A stretch of DNA of 64,000 nucleotides, from contig NZ_NISJ01000003.1 in NCBI RefSeq assembly GCF_002205635.1, positions 156,397 through 220,396 of the forward strand, written 5' to 3'. A model generated the notes under the pieces. The model saw only the letters and a list, made by a program, of their open reading frames with translations. It did not search any database and was not told where the DNA came from. This DNA is from Sphingopyxis witflariensis. Its GTDB lineage: Bacteria; Pseudomonadota; Alphaproteobacteria; Sphingomonadales; Sphingomonadaceae. Of the stretch, positions 1 to 8,828 are shown piece by piece. The first letter of the stretch is position 1; every line of letters starts with the position of its first letter. The position numbers and the translations under genes were made by a program.

Positions 1-1
1 C

Positions 2-1486
2 GTCACTTACGCCGGTGCCTATCTCGATCGCAAAGCCTATCAGATCAACGATTATACCGATTATGCCGAGGCTTATGACAAGCTGTATGAAACCTCGGGC
101 GGCCTGGCGGGCTATTTCTATCTCGAGGATAATGCCGGCAACGATATCGACCCGCGCCAGTTCATCATCGGCACCGACCATTTCCGCAAGATGAGCCAGG
201 AATTCCGCGTCGCGTCGCCGCAGGACGAACGCTTCCGCGTCGTCGCGGGGCTGTTCTATCAGCGCCAGAGCAATGCGATCCACCAGGATTATATGGTCCC
301 TGGGCTGGCCGATCTCATGTCGGTCAACGGCAGGCCCGGAACGCTGTGGCTGACCGAGCAAAAGCGCGTCGACAAGGATTATGCGGCGTTCGGCGAGGCG
401 AGTTTCGACATTTTGCCGAACCTGACGCTGACCGGCGGCGGGCGCTATTTCAAATATGACAACAGCCTGATCGGCTTCTTCGGATTTGGCCGCAACCCCG
501 CCGGCCCGCCCTTCAACGGCGCGGGCAGCTCGCGCACCGGGGTCGCGGGATGTTATACGACGACAGGCGCAATCCTGCGCGACAATCCCGGCGGCACTTT
601 GTTGCCAGCGGCCGTGGACGGCAGCCCCTGCACGAATCTGGCCGATTTCGTCGATGGCAAGCTGGTGCCCAAGCGGACCAAGGACGACGGTTTCACGCAC
701 AAATTGAACCTGACGTGGAAACCGACCGAGGATCTGATGACCTATGCGACCTGGTCGCGCGGTTTCCGCCCCGGCGGGATCAACCGGCGCGCGTCGGTCG
801 GATCCTATGCCGCCGACTTCCTGACCAATTATGAGCTGGGGATTAAATCGACGCTGGCCGATGGCGCGGTGCGCCTGAATGCCGCAATCTATCAACAGGA
901 TTGGAAGAAATTCCAATTCTCCTTCCTCGGCGAGAATAGCTTTACCGAGATCCACAACGGCCCCAACGCCCGCATTCGCGGCATCGAGGCCGATATCAAT
1001 GTCCGTCCGACCGAAGGGCTGACGATCACCGCCGCGGCATCCTATACCGACGCCAAGACACGCAACAATCTGTGCAAGATCGACGATCCGACCTTTTCCT
1101 GTACCGGCCCCGACGTCGCCGCGCCGGCGGGCACCCGCCTGCCGATCACGCCGAAGTTCAACGCCAATGCGACGCTGCGCTATGCCTTCCCGGTCGGGTC
1201 GGGCGAGATGCACTTCCAATCGGTGATCGCGCATCGCAGCTCGGCCACCGCCGACATCCGGGTGGAACAGGCGACAGATCTGGGACGGATCAGCGGATCG
1301 ACGACGGTCGATTTTGCGGTGGGCTATGATTTCGGCAAATATAGCCTCGAGATGTTCCTCGAAAATGCGTTCGACGAACGCGCCGAACTGGCGCGCTTCT
1401 CCAACTGCGGCCAGTGCAACACGCGGGTGCAGATATTGGTGAACCGACCGCAAACGATCGGGCTGCGGGCCGGAACCAAGTTCTAG
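2..1486 (+). CDS. TonB-dependent receptor, C-terminal part (5' end outside window)
   Basis: This is the 3' part of an outer-membrane TonB-dependent receptor. The frame is open and coherent back to base 2, so the first internal ATG (191) is not the start and the plug domain lies outside the window. The visible 494 residues are typical beta-barrel sequence: alternating aromatic strands, a YATWSRGFRPGG strand, NYELGIKS, and a terminal Phe as in outer-membrane proteins. A cysteine pair (NCGQCN) near the end probably sits in a loop. The family imports siderophores, oligosaccharides or aromatic compounds using ExbBD-TonB energy; the substrate cannot be told. The permease gene begins four bases after the stop, which suggests co-transcription. 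Confidence 0.93.
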   Translation, partial: VTYAGAYLDRKAYQINDYTDYAEAYDKLYETSGGLAGYFYLEDNAGNDIDPRQFIIGTDHFRKMSQEFRVASPQDERFRVVAGLFYQRQSNAIHQDYMVPGLADLMSVNGRPGTLWLTEQKRVDKDYAAFGEASFDILPNLTLTGGGRYFKYDNSLIGFFGFGRNPAGPPFNGAGSSRTGVAGCYTTTGAILRDNPGGTLLPAAVDGSPCTNLADFVDGKLVPKRTKDDGFTHKLNLTWKPTEDLMTYATWSRGFRPGGINRRASVGSYAADFLTNYELGIKSTLADGAVRLNAAIYQQDWKKFQFSFLGENSFTEIHNGPNARIRGIEADINVRPTEGLTITAAASYTDAKTRNNLCKIDDPTFSCTGPDVAAPAGTRLPITPKFNANATLRYAFPVGSGEMHFQSVIAHRSSATADIRVEQATDLGRISGSTTVDFAVGYDFGKYSLEMFLENAFDERAELARFSNCGQCNTRVQILVNRPQTIGLRAGTKF

Positions 1487-1490
1487 CCCG

Positions 1491-2816
1491 TTGACCGCAA
1501 CCGCAACCCACGACGAGAGGCCGGGCCAAAAGCTCGGCCTTTTGATGTGCGTCGCACTGGGCATGGGCAATATGATCGGGTCGGGGGTGTTTTTGCTCCC
1601 CCGCGATCTTGCCCCGCTCGGCTGGAATGCAGTGATCGGCTGGGGGGTGTCGATCACCGGCACGCTGTGCCTCGCAGCCGTCCTCGCCCGGCTCGCCCGA
1701 AAATTGCCCGGGGGCAGCGCGACCTTCACCTATGCCGCAGCGGCCTTTGGTCCCGGCACCGGATTTATCGTTGCGTGGAGTTACTGGATCAGTTGCTGGA
1801 CCGTCGTCGCAACCCTCGCGGTGGCAGCGCTCGCCAATTTGTCGATCCTCTTTCCAGCGCTCGGCGCGGGCGGCGCGGGGCCGGCGTTGATCGCTATCGG
1901 ATGCATATGGTTCTTTACCCTGGTCAACCTGCTCGGGGTGCGGCGTGCGGGCGGCGCGCAGTTGTTGACGCTGGGGCTCAAACTAATCCCCATTATCGGC
2001 GCAGTGATCGTCGCGCTCTGGCTATGGGGGACCGGCGACGCGCCGACGGCATCGATGGCGGGAACCCAGCCGATCAGCCTGTCAGGGGTCGGCAGCGCCG
2101 CGACGCTCACCCTGTTCGCGTTGCTCGGCTTTGAAAGCAGCTGCGTCGTCGGCGATCGGGTGCGAGATCCCGAAACGACAATCCCGCGCGCGACGATGAT
2201 CGCGGCAGCGGCGACGGGACTGCTCTATCTCTTGTCCTGTACGACGGTGACCTTGCTGCTACCGCTCGACACGCTCGCACATTCGAACGCCTCCTATGCG
2301 ACCTATTTTTCGATGCTGGTCAGCCCGTCGGCAGGCCAAGGCGTCGCGCTGTTCGCCGCGATCGCCGCGCTGGGCGCGCTGAACGGCTTTGTCCTGTTGC
2401 AGGGCGAGATCCCGCGCGATCTCGCGCACCGCCGCCTGCTCCCGCCCATTTTTGCGCGCGACAACCGCTTCGCCGCGCCGTGGGTGACGCAAATCGTATC
2501 GAGCGGTCTCGCGAGCGTCATCGTCTATGCGAATTATTCGCGCGGGCTGGCCGAACTGTTCAGCTTCATGGTGCTGATCACGACCTCGACCGCGATCATT
2601 TTCTATATCGCTGGTGCGCTCGCCGCGCTGAAACTCGAATATGGCGCGCTCAAGACATCATCGACCTTCATCGCGCTGACAATCGTCGGCTTCGCTTACA
2701 GTTGCTGGGCCTTTTACGGCGCGGGGTGGGAGGCGAGCCTGTGGAGCCTCGCGATGACCGCCGCCGGTTTGCCCATCTATCTGGTGATGCAACGCCGATT
2801 GACAGCTCCAGCCTGA
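1491..2816 (+). CDS. APC-family amino-acid/polyamine permease
   Basis: An inner-membrane amino-acid transporter of the APC superfamily, 441 residues if started at TTG 1491. The N-terminal GNMIGSGVF segment is the unwound TM1 substrate-binding motif of this family, and about twelve hydrophobic segments follow. Length and motifs fit the AdiC/PotE-like branch. The TTG lies four bases after the receptor stop with no clear Shine-Dalgarno. ATG 1545 is the only nearby alternative and would leave almost nothing before TM1, so TTG is preferred. Substrate is unknown; linkage to the receptor suggests uptake of an amine or amino acid. Confidence 0.9.
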   Translation: MTATATHDERPGQKLGLLMCVALGMGNMIGSGVFLLPRDLAPLGWNAVIGWGVSITGTLCLAAVLARLARKLPGGSATFTYAAAAFGPGTGFIVAWSYWISCWTVVATLAVAALANLSILFPALGAGGAGPALIAIGCIWFFTLVNLLGVRRAGGAQLLTLGLKLIPIIGAVIVALWLWGTGDAPTASMAGTQPISLSGVGSAATLTLFALLGFESSCVVGDRVRDPETTIPRATMIAAAATGLLYLLSCTTVTLLLPLDTLAHSNASYATYFSMLVSPSAGQGVALFAAIAALGALNGFVLLQGEIPRDLAHRRLLPPIFARDNRFAAPWVTQIVSSGLASVIVYANYSRGLAELFSFMVLITTSTAIIFYIAGALAALKLEYGALKTSSTFIALTIVGFAYSCWAFYGAGWEASLWSLAMTAAGLPIYLVMQRRLTAPA

Positions 2817-2911
2817 ACTTCCCCGTATTTCCGTAGCGAAACGATTGCCTATTGCTATTCGGAACATCGAGTTTCAGACTTCTCCTGTTCGATCGAAGAA
2901 GGGGCAAAGTC

Positions 2912-3304
2912 ATGGAATGGATGTTGATGCCGTTGAAGCGCTACGCCGATTTCACCGGGCGATCGCGGCGCAAGGAATATTGGATGTTCGCGCTGTTCCA
3001 GCTGATCGTCGTTCTGGTTCCCATGTCCATTATTTTCGCAATCAGCGACCTGACCGCAGGACCGCCAGTCCTGCTTTTGGTTTTCCTGGCCGCCTATCTT
3101 CTGGTCTTCCTTGTCCCTACCATCGCAGTGTCGGTCCGCCGTTTCCACGATCAGGACAAGAGCGGCTGGTTCTATCTGCTCAGCTTCATTCCCTATGTCG
3201 GCGGCATCATCGTGTTCGTCTTCATGTGCCTCGAAGGCACGAAGGGCCCGAACCGCTTTGGCGACGATCCGAAGGGTCACGGCGCGCAGGACGTGTTTGG
3301 CTGA
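2912..3304 (+). CDS. DUF805 family small membrane protein
   Basis: A 130-residue inner-membrane protein of the DUF805 family (function unknown; often annotated as YhaH-like). The N-terminus has the family hallmark of an aromatic/basic segment (KRYADFTGRSRRKEYW) before the first membrane segment. Three to four hydrophobic helices follow, and RRFHDQDKSGW is the conserved central motif. ATG 2912 is chosen because a purine-rich GAAGAAGGGGC lies just upstream; the longer reading frame from 2852 covers that site. The gene stands alone and is followed by a strong hairpin. Confidence 0.9.
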   Translation: MEWMLMPLKRYADFTGRSRRKEYWMFALFQLIVVLVPMSIIFAISDLTAGPPVLLLVFLAAYLLVFLVPTIAVSVRRFHDQDKSGWFYLLSFIPYVGGIIVFVFMCLEGTKGPNRFGDDPKGHGAQDVFG

Positions 3305-3316
3305 TCAGCCGTGAAG

Positions 3317-3347
3317 GGGGCGGTTTTGATAATATCAAAACCGCCCC
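3317..3347. terminator. Bidirectional hairpin between convergent genes
   Basis: A perfect 14-bp inverted repeat (GGGGCGGTTTTGAT with its complement, 3-base spacer) lies between the convergent DUF805 and flavoprotein genes. The stem contains its own A and T tracts, so it can end transcription from both sides. Confidence 0.75.
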
Positions 3348-3364
3348 GCTGACTTGAAAACGCT

Positions 3365-4969
3365 CTAGCGCCACCTGGGCGCGAAGAAACCCCGATCGCG
3401 TATGATCACCGCTGCGGCATTATGCCCCGGCGCACCCGTCACGCCGCCGCCGGGGTGAGTGCCCGCACCGCACATGTAGAGATTTTTGAGCGGCCCGCGA
3501 TAGGCGCCGTTGCCGAGCACGGGGCGCGCCGACCACAGCTGGTCGAGGCTCATATTGCCGTGCATGATGTCGCCGCCGACGAGCCCGAATTTGCGCTCTA
3601 ACCCCTTGGGGCTGAGGATCTGGCGGCCGAGGATCGAGGCGCGGAAACCGGGGGCATGCGCCTCGACGGTATCGATGATGCAGTCGGCGGCGGCGCCTTC
3701 CTCGGCATCCCAGTCCCTGCCGTCGGGAAGCTCGGGGGCGAATTGCTGACAGAAGAGGCTGGCGACATGCTGGCCGGGAGGCGCGAGGCTGTCGTCAACG
3801 GTCGAGGGAATGAGCATTTCGACGATCGGCTTTTTCGACCAGCCATGTTCCTTCGCGTCGAGAAACGCCTTGTCCATATAGTCGAGCGTCGGGGCAATGA
3901 TGATCCCCGACTGGTGGTGCTCGCCGGGTTCGGGAAGGCAGGCGAAGCGCGGCAGCTCGCTGAGCGCCACGTTCATGCGGAAGGTGCCGCTGCCTGCCTT
4001 GAACGCCTTGATCCGGCGGCGGAATTCGGGGGCGATATCGCCTTCGTCGAACATCCGTTCGTATAGCAGCTTGGGCCCGACATTGGCGATGACGCGCGCC
4101 GCGGCGATTTCCTCGCCGCCGACCAGCTTCACCCCGACCGCCTTGCCGCCATCGACAAGAACTTTGTCGACCGGGCTTTCGAGGCTAATCTCGACACCCA
4201 ACTGCGTGCAGACTTTGGCCATCATCTGGGTGATCGCACCCATGCCGCCGACGCTGTGGCCCCATGCGCCCTTCTTGCCATTCACCTCACCGAAAACATG
4301 ATGGAGGAGGACATAAGCGCTGCCCGGCGTGTCGGGGCTGGCATAATTGCCGACCACCGCGTCGAATCCGAAGGCGGCCTTGACCGCTTCGCTTTCGAAC
4401 CAGCTGTCGAGAAAGGTGCGCGCCGATTTGGTGAAGAGTTCGAGCACGTCGCGCTGCTGCGACAGGCTGAGCCTGGTCAGCCCCCGCCCCTGTCGCGCCG
4501 CGTCGATCAACGTCTTGAAGCCGTCGCCGACATTGGGCGGCGATTTGAGCGCGAGATCGCGCAACACGTCGGCGACGCCCTCGAGCATGTCATAATATTC
4601 GGGGAGCCGCGCAGCGTCGTGGGCGGAGAAGCGCGCAAATTCCTTTTGGGTGCGTTCGAGTCCGCCGCCGAGTTTCAGATAGCCTCCATCCTCCTGCGGC
4701 AGGAAGTTGCTGATCGGCCGTTCGATGACGCGGTAGCCATGATCGACGAGCTTCATGTCGGCGATGACTTTGGGCTGGAGCAAGCTGACGGTGTAGCTGG
4801 CGACCGAATTGCGGAAGCCGGGATGGAATTCTTCGGTCACCGCGGCGCCGCCTACGATATCGCGCGCCTCGACTATCCGCACCTTCAGCCCCGCCTTCGC
4901 GAGATAGAAAGCGCAGACGAGGCCGTTGTGGCCGGCGCCGATGATGAGGGCGTCATAGGCTTTGGTCAT
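3365..4969 (-). CDS. Phytoene-dehydrogenase-like FAD oxidoreductase
   Basis: A 534-residue flavoprotein of the CrtI/phytoene-dehydrogenase-related superfamily. The N-terminus carries the FAD-binding fingerprint ALIIGAGHNGLVCA, followed by VEARDIVGGAA. The C-terminus has the second FAD-contact motif GAGTHPGGGVTGAPGHNAA. Length is usual for the family. There is no carotenoid gene nearby, so this is more likely one of the uncharacterised bacterial retinol-saturase/PYROXD2-like oxidoreductases than a carotenoid desaturase. Its ATG overlaps the stop of the upstream short frame (ATGA at 4969-4966), which implies translational coupling with that frame and possibly with the Rieske oxygenase further up. 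Confidence 0.9.
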   Translation of the reverse strand: MTKAYDALIIGAGHNGLVCAFYLAKAGLKVRIVEARDIVGGAAVTEEFHPGFRNSVASYTVSLLQPKVIADMKLVDHGYRVIERPISNFLPQEDGGYLKLGGGLERTQKEFARFSAHDAARLPEYYDMLEGVADVLRDLALKSPPNVGDGFKTLIDAARQGRGLTRLSLSQQRDVLELFTKSARTFLDSWFESEAVKAAFGFDAVVGNYASPDTPGSAYVLLHHVFGEVNGKKGAWGHSVGGMGAITQMMAKVCTQLGVEISLESPVDKVLVDGGKAVGVKLVGGEEIAAARVIANVGPKLLYERMFDEGDIAPEFRRRIKAFKAGSGTFRMNVALSELPRFACLPEPGEHHQSGIIIAPTLDYMDKAFLDAKEHGWSKKPIVEMLIPSTVDDSLAPPGQHVASLFCQQFAPELPDGRDWDAEEGAAADCIIDTVEAHAPGFRASILGRQILSPKGLERKFGLVGGDIMHGNMSLDQLWSARPVLGNGAYRGPLKNLYMCGAGTHPGGGVTGAPGHNAAAVIIRDRGFFAPRWR

Positions 4970-5282
4970 GAAAATTCTTTCGCAAGCGGGGATTGGACAG
5001 TTTGGCGGCCGAAGCCGAGAATGCGGCGCAACAGCGGAAAGCGGTCGCGCGCGATCGAAAGCGGTTTGACGTCGTCGAGGCTGGCCATTGCAGCGATTCC
5101 GGCGGCGAGGCCGGGGACGAGCGCGAGAATCTCGTGGTGAAAGGCCACGATGCCATGGGCTTCGATCTCAGGAAAGCTGCGTTTTTCGATGATCCGCGCG
5201 CATTGCCAACCATCGCTGCGCGGGGTGGCGACGACCATATTGGCGGGCCGCCGCCGGCGATAAGGACAGGATGCTTGCTCAT
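4966..5282 (-). pseudogene. Probable broken flavoprotein remnant, coupled to the FAD oxidoreductase
   Basis: A frame beginning at ATG 5282 opens with a dinucleotide-binding start (VLIAGGGP) preceded by MSKHP. It then runs into nonsense, while a second frame from ATG 5238 continues with sequence that fits the same fold (MVVA, then GWQCARIIEKR). A one-base loss in the GC-rich GGCGGCGGC tract near 5240 would explain the split. Together they give only about 105 residues, far too short for an FAD monooxygenase. The second frame ends in an ATGA overlap with the downstream oxidoreductase, so at least the 91-residue product from 5238 may still be translated. The rest of the sequence is not recognised. 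The alternative is an intact 91-residue protein of unknown role. Confidence 0.45.
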
Positions 5283-5388
5283 TCTCCCCTCCCGCTTGCG
5301 GGAGGGGCCGGGGGAGGGCCTGTCCCGTGTTCAACAAAGGGGGAAGAAACAGCCCCTCCCCAAACCCCTCCCGCAAGCGGGAGGGGGA
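5283..5388. repeat. Palindromic intergenic repeat (CTCCCCTCCCGC type)
   Basis: Two copies of a GC-rich palindrome (CCCCTCCCGC-TTGC-GGGAGGGG and its inverted partner CCCCTCCCGCAAGCGGGAGGGG) face each other across about 60 bases. They fill the gap between the Rieske gene stop and the next gene. Such elements are common between genes in sphingomonads, and this one may also act as terminator. Confidence 0.7.
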
Positions 5389-5389
5389 C

Positions 5390-6568
5390 TTATCGGCTCC
5401 AGCCCGGCGGCGGCGCATGTTCCAGCCGCGCTTCGGGGATGATGTCGCGCATCCGCGAGCAGAAATGGTTGAGGCAGACTTCCTTGTCGCTGAGCGGGCC
5501 CATGGTGAAGCTTTGCGACGCCATCCCCTGCTGAACGCGGTTGATCAGCGCGGTGTCCTCGGCATTGACCTGGCGGTTGATGCGCCAGTTGAGGTAGCGC
5601 GCCGCCTTCATCTCGCGGCGCCATTCTCCGCTATAGGCATCGGGGAGGACATAGCTGATCTCGCGGATCAGGCAGCTCGTGGGACTGACCGGCAGCCATT
5701 GCATGAAATCGACCTGATCGGGGTAGATGTCGAAGGCGACATTGGGCCAAAGCTTGAAATAGAGCCAATGGCGCTGGTTCGCTTCGGGCAGATGCGGGAC
5801 CGGCGGCAGCAACCGCTGATACATGCGCTCGGACCAATTGACCGACGGCCGGTCGATCAGGTCGCCCCACATGCGATCGACATTGTCTTCGGCCTCGACG
5901 CCATAGCTTTTGCCGAACAGGCGTGTCAGCCCGGGGTGCGCGACGGGGATGTGGAGGCCGTCCGAATAATTGTCGCCGACATTCTTCCAGTTCACCTCGC
6001 GCGGGCGCAGCGTGACGCGGCCGAGCGCACCGAGTTCTTCGAAACGATAGGGGGCGATCTGCGCCTCATAGGGCGCCATCATGGCGGCGACCGAAGGGCC
6101 GCCATCGTCGGCGAGGCGCACGAACCAGAAGCCGCGCCAGTTTTCGATATCGACCGGCACCAGCCCCGCCTTGCCCCTGTCGAGCGTCGGATAGCTCGCC
6201 GAATCGGGAACGCCGGTCAGCCGGCCGTCGAGGTCATAGGTCCAGGCATGATAGGGACAGACGAGCTTTTTGGCGCAGCCCGCCGCGCCATCGACCAGCC
6301 GCGAACCGCGATGGCGGCAGACATTGGTGAAGGCGCGCACGACTCGGTCGGCGCCGCGCACGATAATGACGCTTTCGCCGATATAGTCGATGCTGTGCCA
6401 GTCGCCGGGGTTCGGTATGTCGCTGTCGTGGCACACGACCTGCCAACTTGGACGAAAGATGCGTTCGATTTCAACGGCATGGAATTCGGGATCGGCATAG
6501 GTCCATGCGGGCAGCGACCAGCCGCTTTGCGGGTCGATGTTCGATGCGGGAAGCGGTGCCGTTGCCAT
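5390..6568 (-). CDS. Rieske 2Fe-2S oxygenase, large (alpha) subunit
   Basis: A 392-residue aromatic-ring-hydroxylating-type oxygenase. The Rieske ligands are visible as CRHRG and CPYHAWTY, spaced as in the family. The mononuclear-iron region follows in NWKNVGDNYSDGLHIPVAHPG. ATG 6568 is chosen (MATAPLPASNID) because the longer frame runs into the regulator's operator. The adjacent BetI-like regulator suggests the choline/carnitine/glycine-betaine branch of these oxygenases (demethylase or C-N cleaving), but no reductase is adjacent and the substrate is inferred only. It is divergent from the TetR gene with 33 bases between start codons. Confidence 0.9.
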   Translation of the reverse strand: MATAPLPASNIDPQSGWSLPAWTYADPEFHAVEIERIFRPSWQVVCHDSDIPNPGDWHSIDYIGESVIIVRGADRVVRAFTNVCRHRGSRLVDGAAGCAKKLVCPYHAWTYDLDGRLTGVPDSASYPTLDRGKAGLVPVDIENWRGFWFVRLADDGGPSVAAMMAPYEAQIAPYRFEELGALGRVTLRPREVNWKNVGDNYSDGLHIPVAHPGLTRLFGKSYGVEAEDNVDRMWGDLIDRPSVNWSERMYQRLLPPVPHLPEANQRHWLYFKLWPNVAFDIYPDQVDFMQWLPVSPTSCLIREISYVLPDAYSGEWRREMKAARYLNWRINRQVNAEDTALINRVQQGMASQSFTMGPLSDKEVCLNHFCSRMRDIIPEARLEHAPPPGWSR

Positions 6569-6580
6569 ATGTCCATCCTT

Positions 6581-6598
6581 GTTGTACATATGTATAAC
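6581..6598. promoter_or_regulatory. Probable TetR operator in the divergent Rieske/regulator promoter
   Basis: An imperfect palindrome centred on CATATG (GTTGTA-CATATG-TATAAC, 5 of 6 arm positions matching) fills most of the 33-bp gap between the divergent oxygenase and regulator. Size and place fit a TetR-family operator controlling both genes. Confidence 0.55.
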
Positions 6599-6601
6599 AA
6601 T

Positions 6602-7204
6602 ATGCAGCCTGTTCGCCAAGCCTTTACGCGCGAAAGCGCCGACGCCCGCCGCGCGGCGCTGTTGGGTGCGGCGGCGGCATGCCTTGCCGAACTGGGGCTT
6701 GCGGGCACCAACGTCCGCGCGATCTGCGCGCGCGCCGGGGTATCACCCGGGCTGCTGCGCCATTATTTTGCAGGAATCGATGATCTGATCGCCGCGACAT
6801 ATGAGGCGACGAGCGACCGGATGGATGCGATTTTCGCCGATGCGGTTGCGGGTGCCGGCGATGATCCGCGCGCGCGCCTCTCGGCCTATCTGGGCGCGAG
6901 TTTCCGTCCGCCGGTGACCGATCCCGAACTTCTCGGCGCGTGGACGGCGTTCTGGGCGCTGGCGCGCAGCGATGCGCGCATGGCGGCGATTCATGCCGGA
7001 AGCTATGCCGGATATCGCGCGCGGCTCGGCGAATTGCTGGTCGCGTGCGAGGTTTCCCCCGCCGATGCGGCGCGGCTGGCGATCATGCTGACCGCGATGG
7101 TCGACGGGCTATGGCTCGAGCTGTCGCTCGACGCCGCGAGCTTTGGCGCCGAGGCGGCGGTGGCGATGGTGGAGGAAGCGGTGGGGGCGTTGATCAAACC
7201 CTGA
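6602..7204 (+). CDS. TetR-family regulator, BetI-like
   Basis: A 200-residue TetR-type repressor. The N-terminal helix-turn-helix is visible (TNVRAICARAGVSPGLLRHYFAGIDDL). The C-terminal half matches the BetI pattern: an AWTAFWALARSDARM stretch, a YRARL segment, and MVDGLWLELSL near the end. In BetI these surround the choline/betaine-aldehyde pocket. ATG 6602 is preferred; ATG 6590 in the same frame would lie inside the presumed operator. It most likely represses the divergent Rieske oxygenase and itself, with an onium compound as ligand (inferred). Confidence 0.88.
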   Translation: MQPVRQAFTRESADARRAALLGAAAACLAELGLAGTNVRAICARAGVSPGLLRHYFAGIDDLIAATYEATSDRMDAIFADAVAGAGDDPRARLSAYLGASFRPPVTDPELLGAWTAFWALARSDARMAAIHAGSYAGYRARLGELLVACEVSPADAARLAIMLTAMVDGLWLELSLDAASFGAEAAVAMVEEAVGALIKP

Positions 7205-7214
7205 CCCTATTCCC

Positions 7215-7298
7215 GTTCGCCCTGAGCTTGTCGAAGGGCTGTTCTTTCTTTGCGACGTCGCAAGAAGAACGGTGCTTCAACAAGCTCAGCACGAGCGG
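7215..7298. repeat. Dispersed palindromic repeat (GTTCGCCCTGAGCTTGTCGAAGG type), copy 1
   Basis: Two inverted arms, GTTCGCCCTGAGCTTGTCG and an imperfect complement, flank a loop containing TTTGCGACGTCGCAAG. The copy sits between convergent genes. Related copies occur near 8724 and 10234. Confidence 0.75.
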
Positions 7299-7320
7299 GC
7301 CTGGGTGTTCGGTGTTGCGC

Positions 7321-8691
7321 TTACCTCGACAAATCGCGCAGCAAGCTGTCCCAATGCGCCAGCGCGCCCGGAATCGCATCGACCGGTGCGCGTTCGTTGA
7401 GGCCGTGGGCGAAGCTGTCGCTCGCCTTGCTGAACAGCCCGGCGACGCCATAGCTTGGCACCCCGACGGCGCGGAAATGATAGCTGTCGGTGGCGCCCGC
7501 ACTCATCGACGGGATGATCGGCAGGCCGGGAAAACGCGCATGCACCGCCTTCTGCACCGCCGCCATGACGTCGGGGCGCAGCGGCGATGCGTCGCTCGCG
7601 CTGGCGTCGGGGTCGGCGTTCACCTTGACCGCAGGGTCGGCGATGACCTTTTCGAGTTCGGCGCGCACCGTTTCGACCGGGACGCCGGGGAAGATGCGGC
7701 AGTTGATGTTCGCGGTGGCGCGCTGGGGCAGCGCATTTTCGGCGTGGCCACCCTTGACCAGGGTCGGCACGCAGGTCGTACCGATCTGACCGACATATTC
7801 GGGGTCGGCGCGGATCGCGGCGATCGCTTTGGCATCCGCCGGATTGGCCGCGAAAGCCCTGAGCGCCGCGCCGATGTCGCCGCCGACCTGATCGGCGACG
7901 ATCGGCATACCGACCCGGGTGAGCTCATTCTGTTGCGGCGTGAAGCGATAGGCGCCGACCCTGGCGAGCGCGTTCGAGAGCTGGACGATGGCATTGCTGC
8001 CCGATGGGCGCGAGCTGTGGCCGCCGGGGTTGGTCACCTCGAGCGTGAAGTCGGCGTAGGTTTTCTCGCCCGCCTGCAGCCCGTAATATTTGGCCTTGCC
8101 GTCCTCGCCGATCGTCCCGCCGCCACCGTCGCCGTTGAGCGCCATTTCGGCGCCCTTATAGGTTTGCGCAAGCGCCCGGGTCGTCAGCATGTCGGTTTCC
8201 TCGTCGCCCGAAAGCGCGAGGATGATCGAGCGTTTGGGTTTGAAGCCGTCCTTCTTCAGTTGCGCGAGGGTCGCGACCATCATCGCGACGTCGAACTTGT
8301 TATCCTCCGACCCGCGGCCGAAAATATAGCCATTCTCCTCGACGGGGACGAAGGGATCGCGCGTCCAGTCCTTCGCATCAGCCTCGACGACATCCATATG
8401 CCCGAGCAGGACGATCGGCTTGCCCTTCCCCGTTCCGGCGAGCGTGACGGCAAGCGTCGCGGTCTCCCCCAGCGGGGTGATGACGATATCGCTGTCGGCA
8501 AAACCCGCGGCCTTCAGCACCCCGGCATAATAGGCCGCAAGTTCGGGCACCTTGCCGCGGCCGGCGACGGTCGGGATCGCGATGCTGTCTTTTAGGATCG
8601 CCTTGGCCGTGTCGGTATCGGCGGGCTTGGCGTGGACGGGCGCGGCGGCAAGCAGAGCGGCGGAAGCCAGAAAAATGGAAGCAAGGCGCAT
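7321..8691 (-). CDS. Secreted M20-family metallopeptidase
   Basis: A 456-residue M20 zinc peptidase or amidohydrolase. ATG 8691 gives a clean signal peptide (MRLASIFLASAALLAAAPVHA); the longer frame to 8820 reads through an intergenic repeat. Zinc-site motifs are in order: GHMDVVEADAKDW (His, Asp), GRGSEDNK (bridging Asp region) and SGDEETD (catalytic Glu and metal Glu). A lid domain with NPGGHSSRP follows. The protein is probably a periplasmic carboxypeptidase or aminoacylase acting on small peptides; the exact substrate cannot be read from the sequence. Confidence 0.92.
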   Translation of the reverse strand: MRLASIFLASAALLAAAPVHAKPADTDTAKAILKDSIAIPTVAGRGKVPELAAYYAGVLKAAGFADSDIVITPLGETATLAVTLAGTGKGKPIVLLGHMDVVEADAKDWTRDPFVPVEENGYIFGRGSEDNKFDVAMMVATLAQLKKDGFKPKRSIILALSGDEETDMLTTRALAQTYKGAEMALNGDGGGGTIGEDGKAKYYGLQAGEKTYADFTLEVTNPGGHSSRPSGSNAIVQLSNALARVGAYRFTPQQNELTRVGMPIVADQVGGDIGAALRAFAANPADAKAIAAIRADPEYVGQIGTTCVPTLVKGGHAENALPQRATANINCRIFPGVPVETVRAELEKVIADPAVKVNADPDASASDASPLRPDVMAAVQKAVHARFPGLPIIPSMSAGATDSYHFRAVGVPSYGVAGLFSKASDSFAHGLNERAPVDAIPGALAHWDSLLRDLSR

Positions 8692-8723
8692 ATCATCGAC
8701 CCCTTTTGGAAAGTTTTTCAATC

Positions 8724-8811
8724 CGTTCGGGCTGAGCGTGTCGAAGCCCTGCCCTGCCCTTTGCATGCTGAAGGAAGAACGGCCCTTCGACAATCCCGGA
8801 TCGGGTCCACG
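8724..8811. repeat. Dispersed palindromic repeat, copy 2
   Basis: A diverged copy of the element at 7215, with GTTCGGGCTGAGCGTGTCG on one side and GAAGAACGGCCCTTCGACAA on the other. It lies between the M20 peptidase start and the nth stop. Confidence 0.65.
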
Positions 8812-8828
8812 ACAAGACAAGCGGAATT

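Noticed and set aside
5327-6601. Long plus-strand frame extending the TetR gene upstream to 625 codons
   Set aside because: It is antisense to the Rieske gene and only its last 200 codons resemble a protein family; the regulator starts at 6602.
6940-8595. 551-codon plus-strand frame over the M20 peptidase
   Set aside because: Arg/Asp-rich antisense shadow of the peptidase in high-GC DNA, with no family motif.
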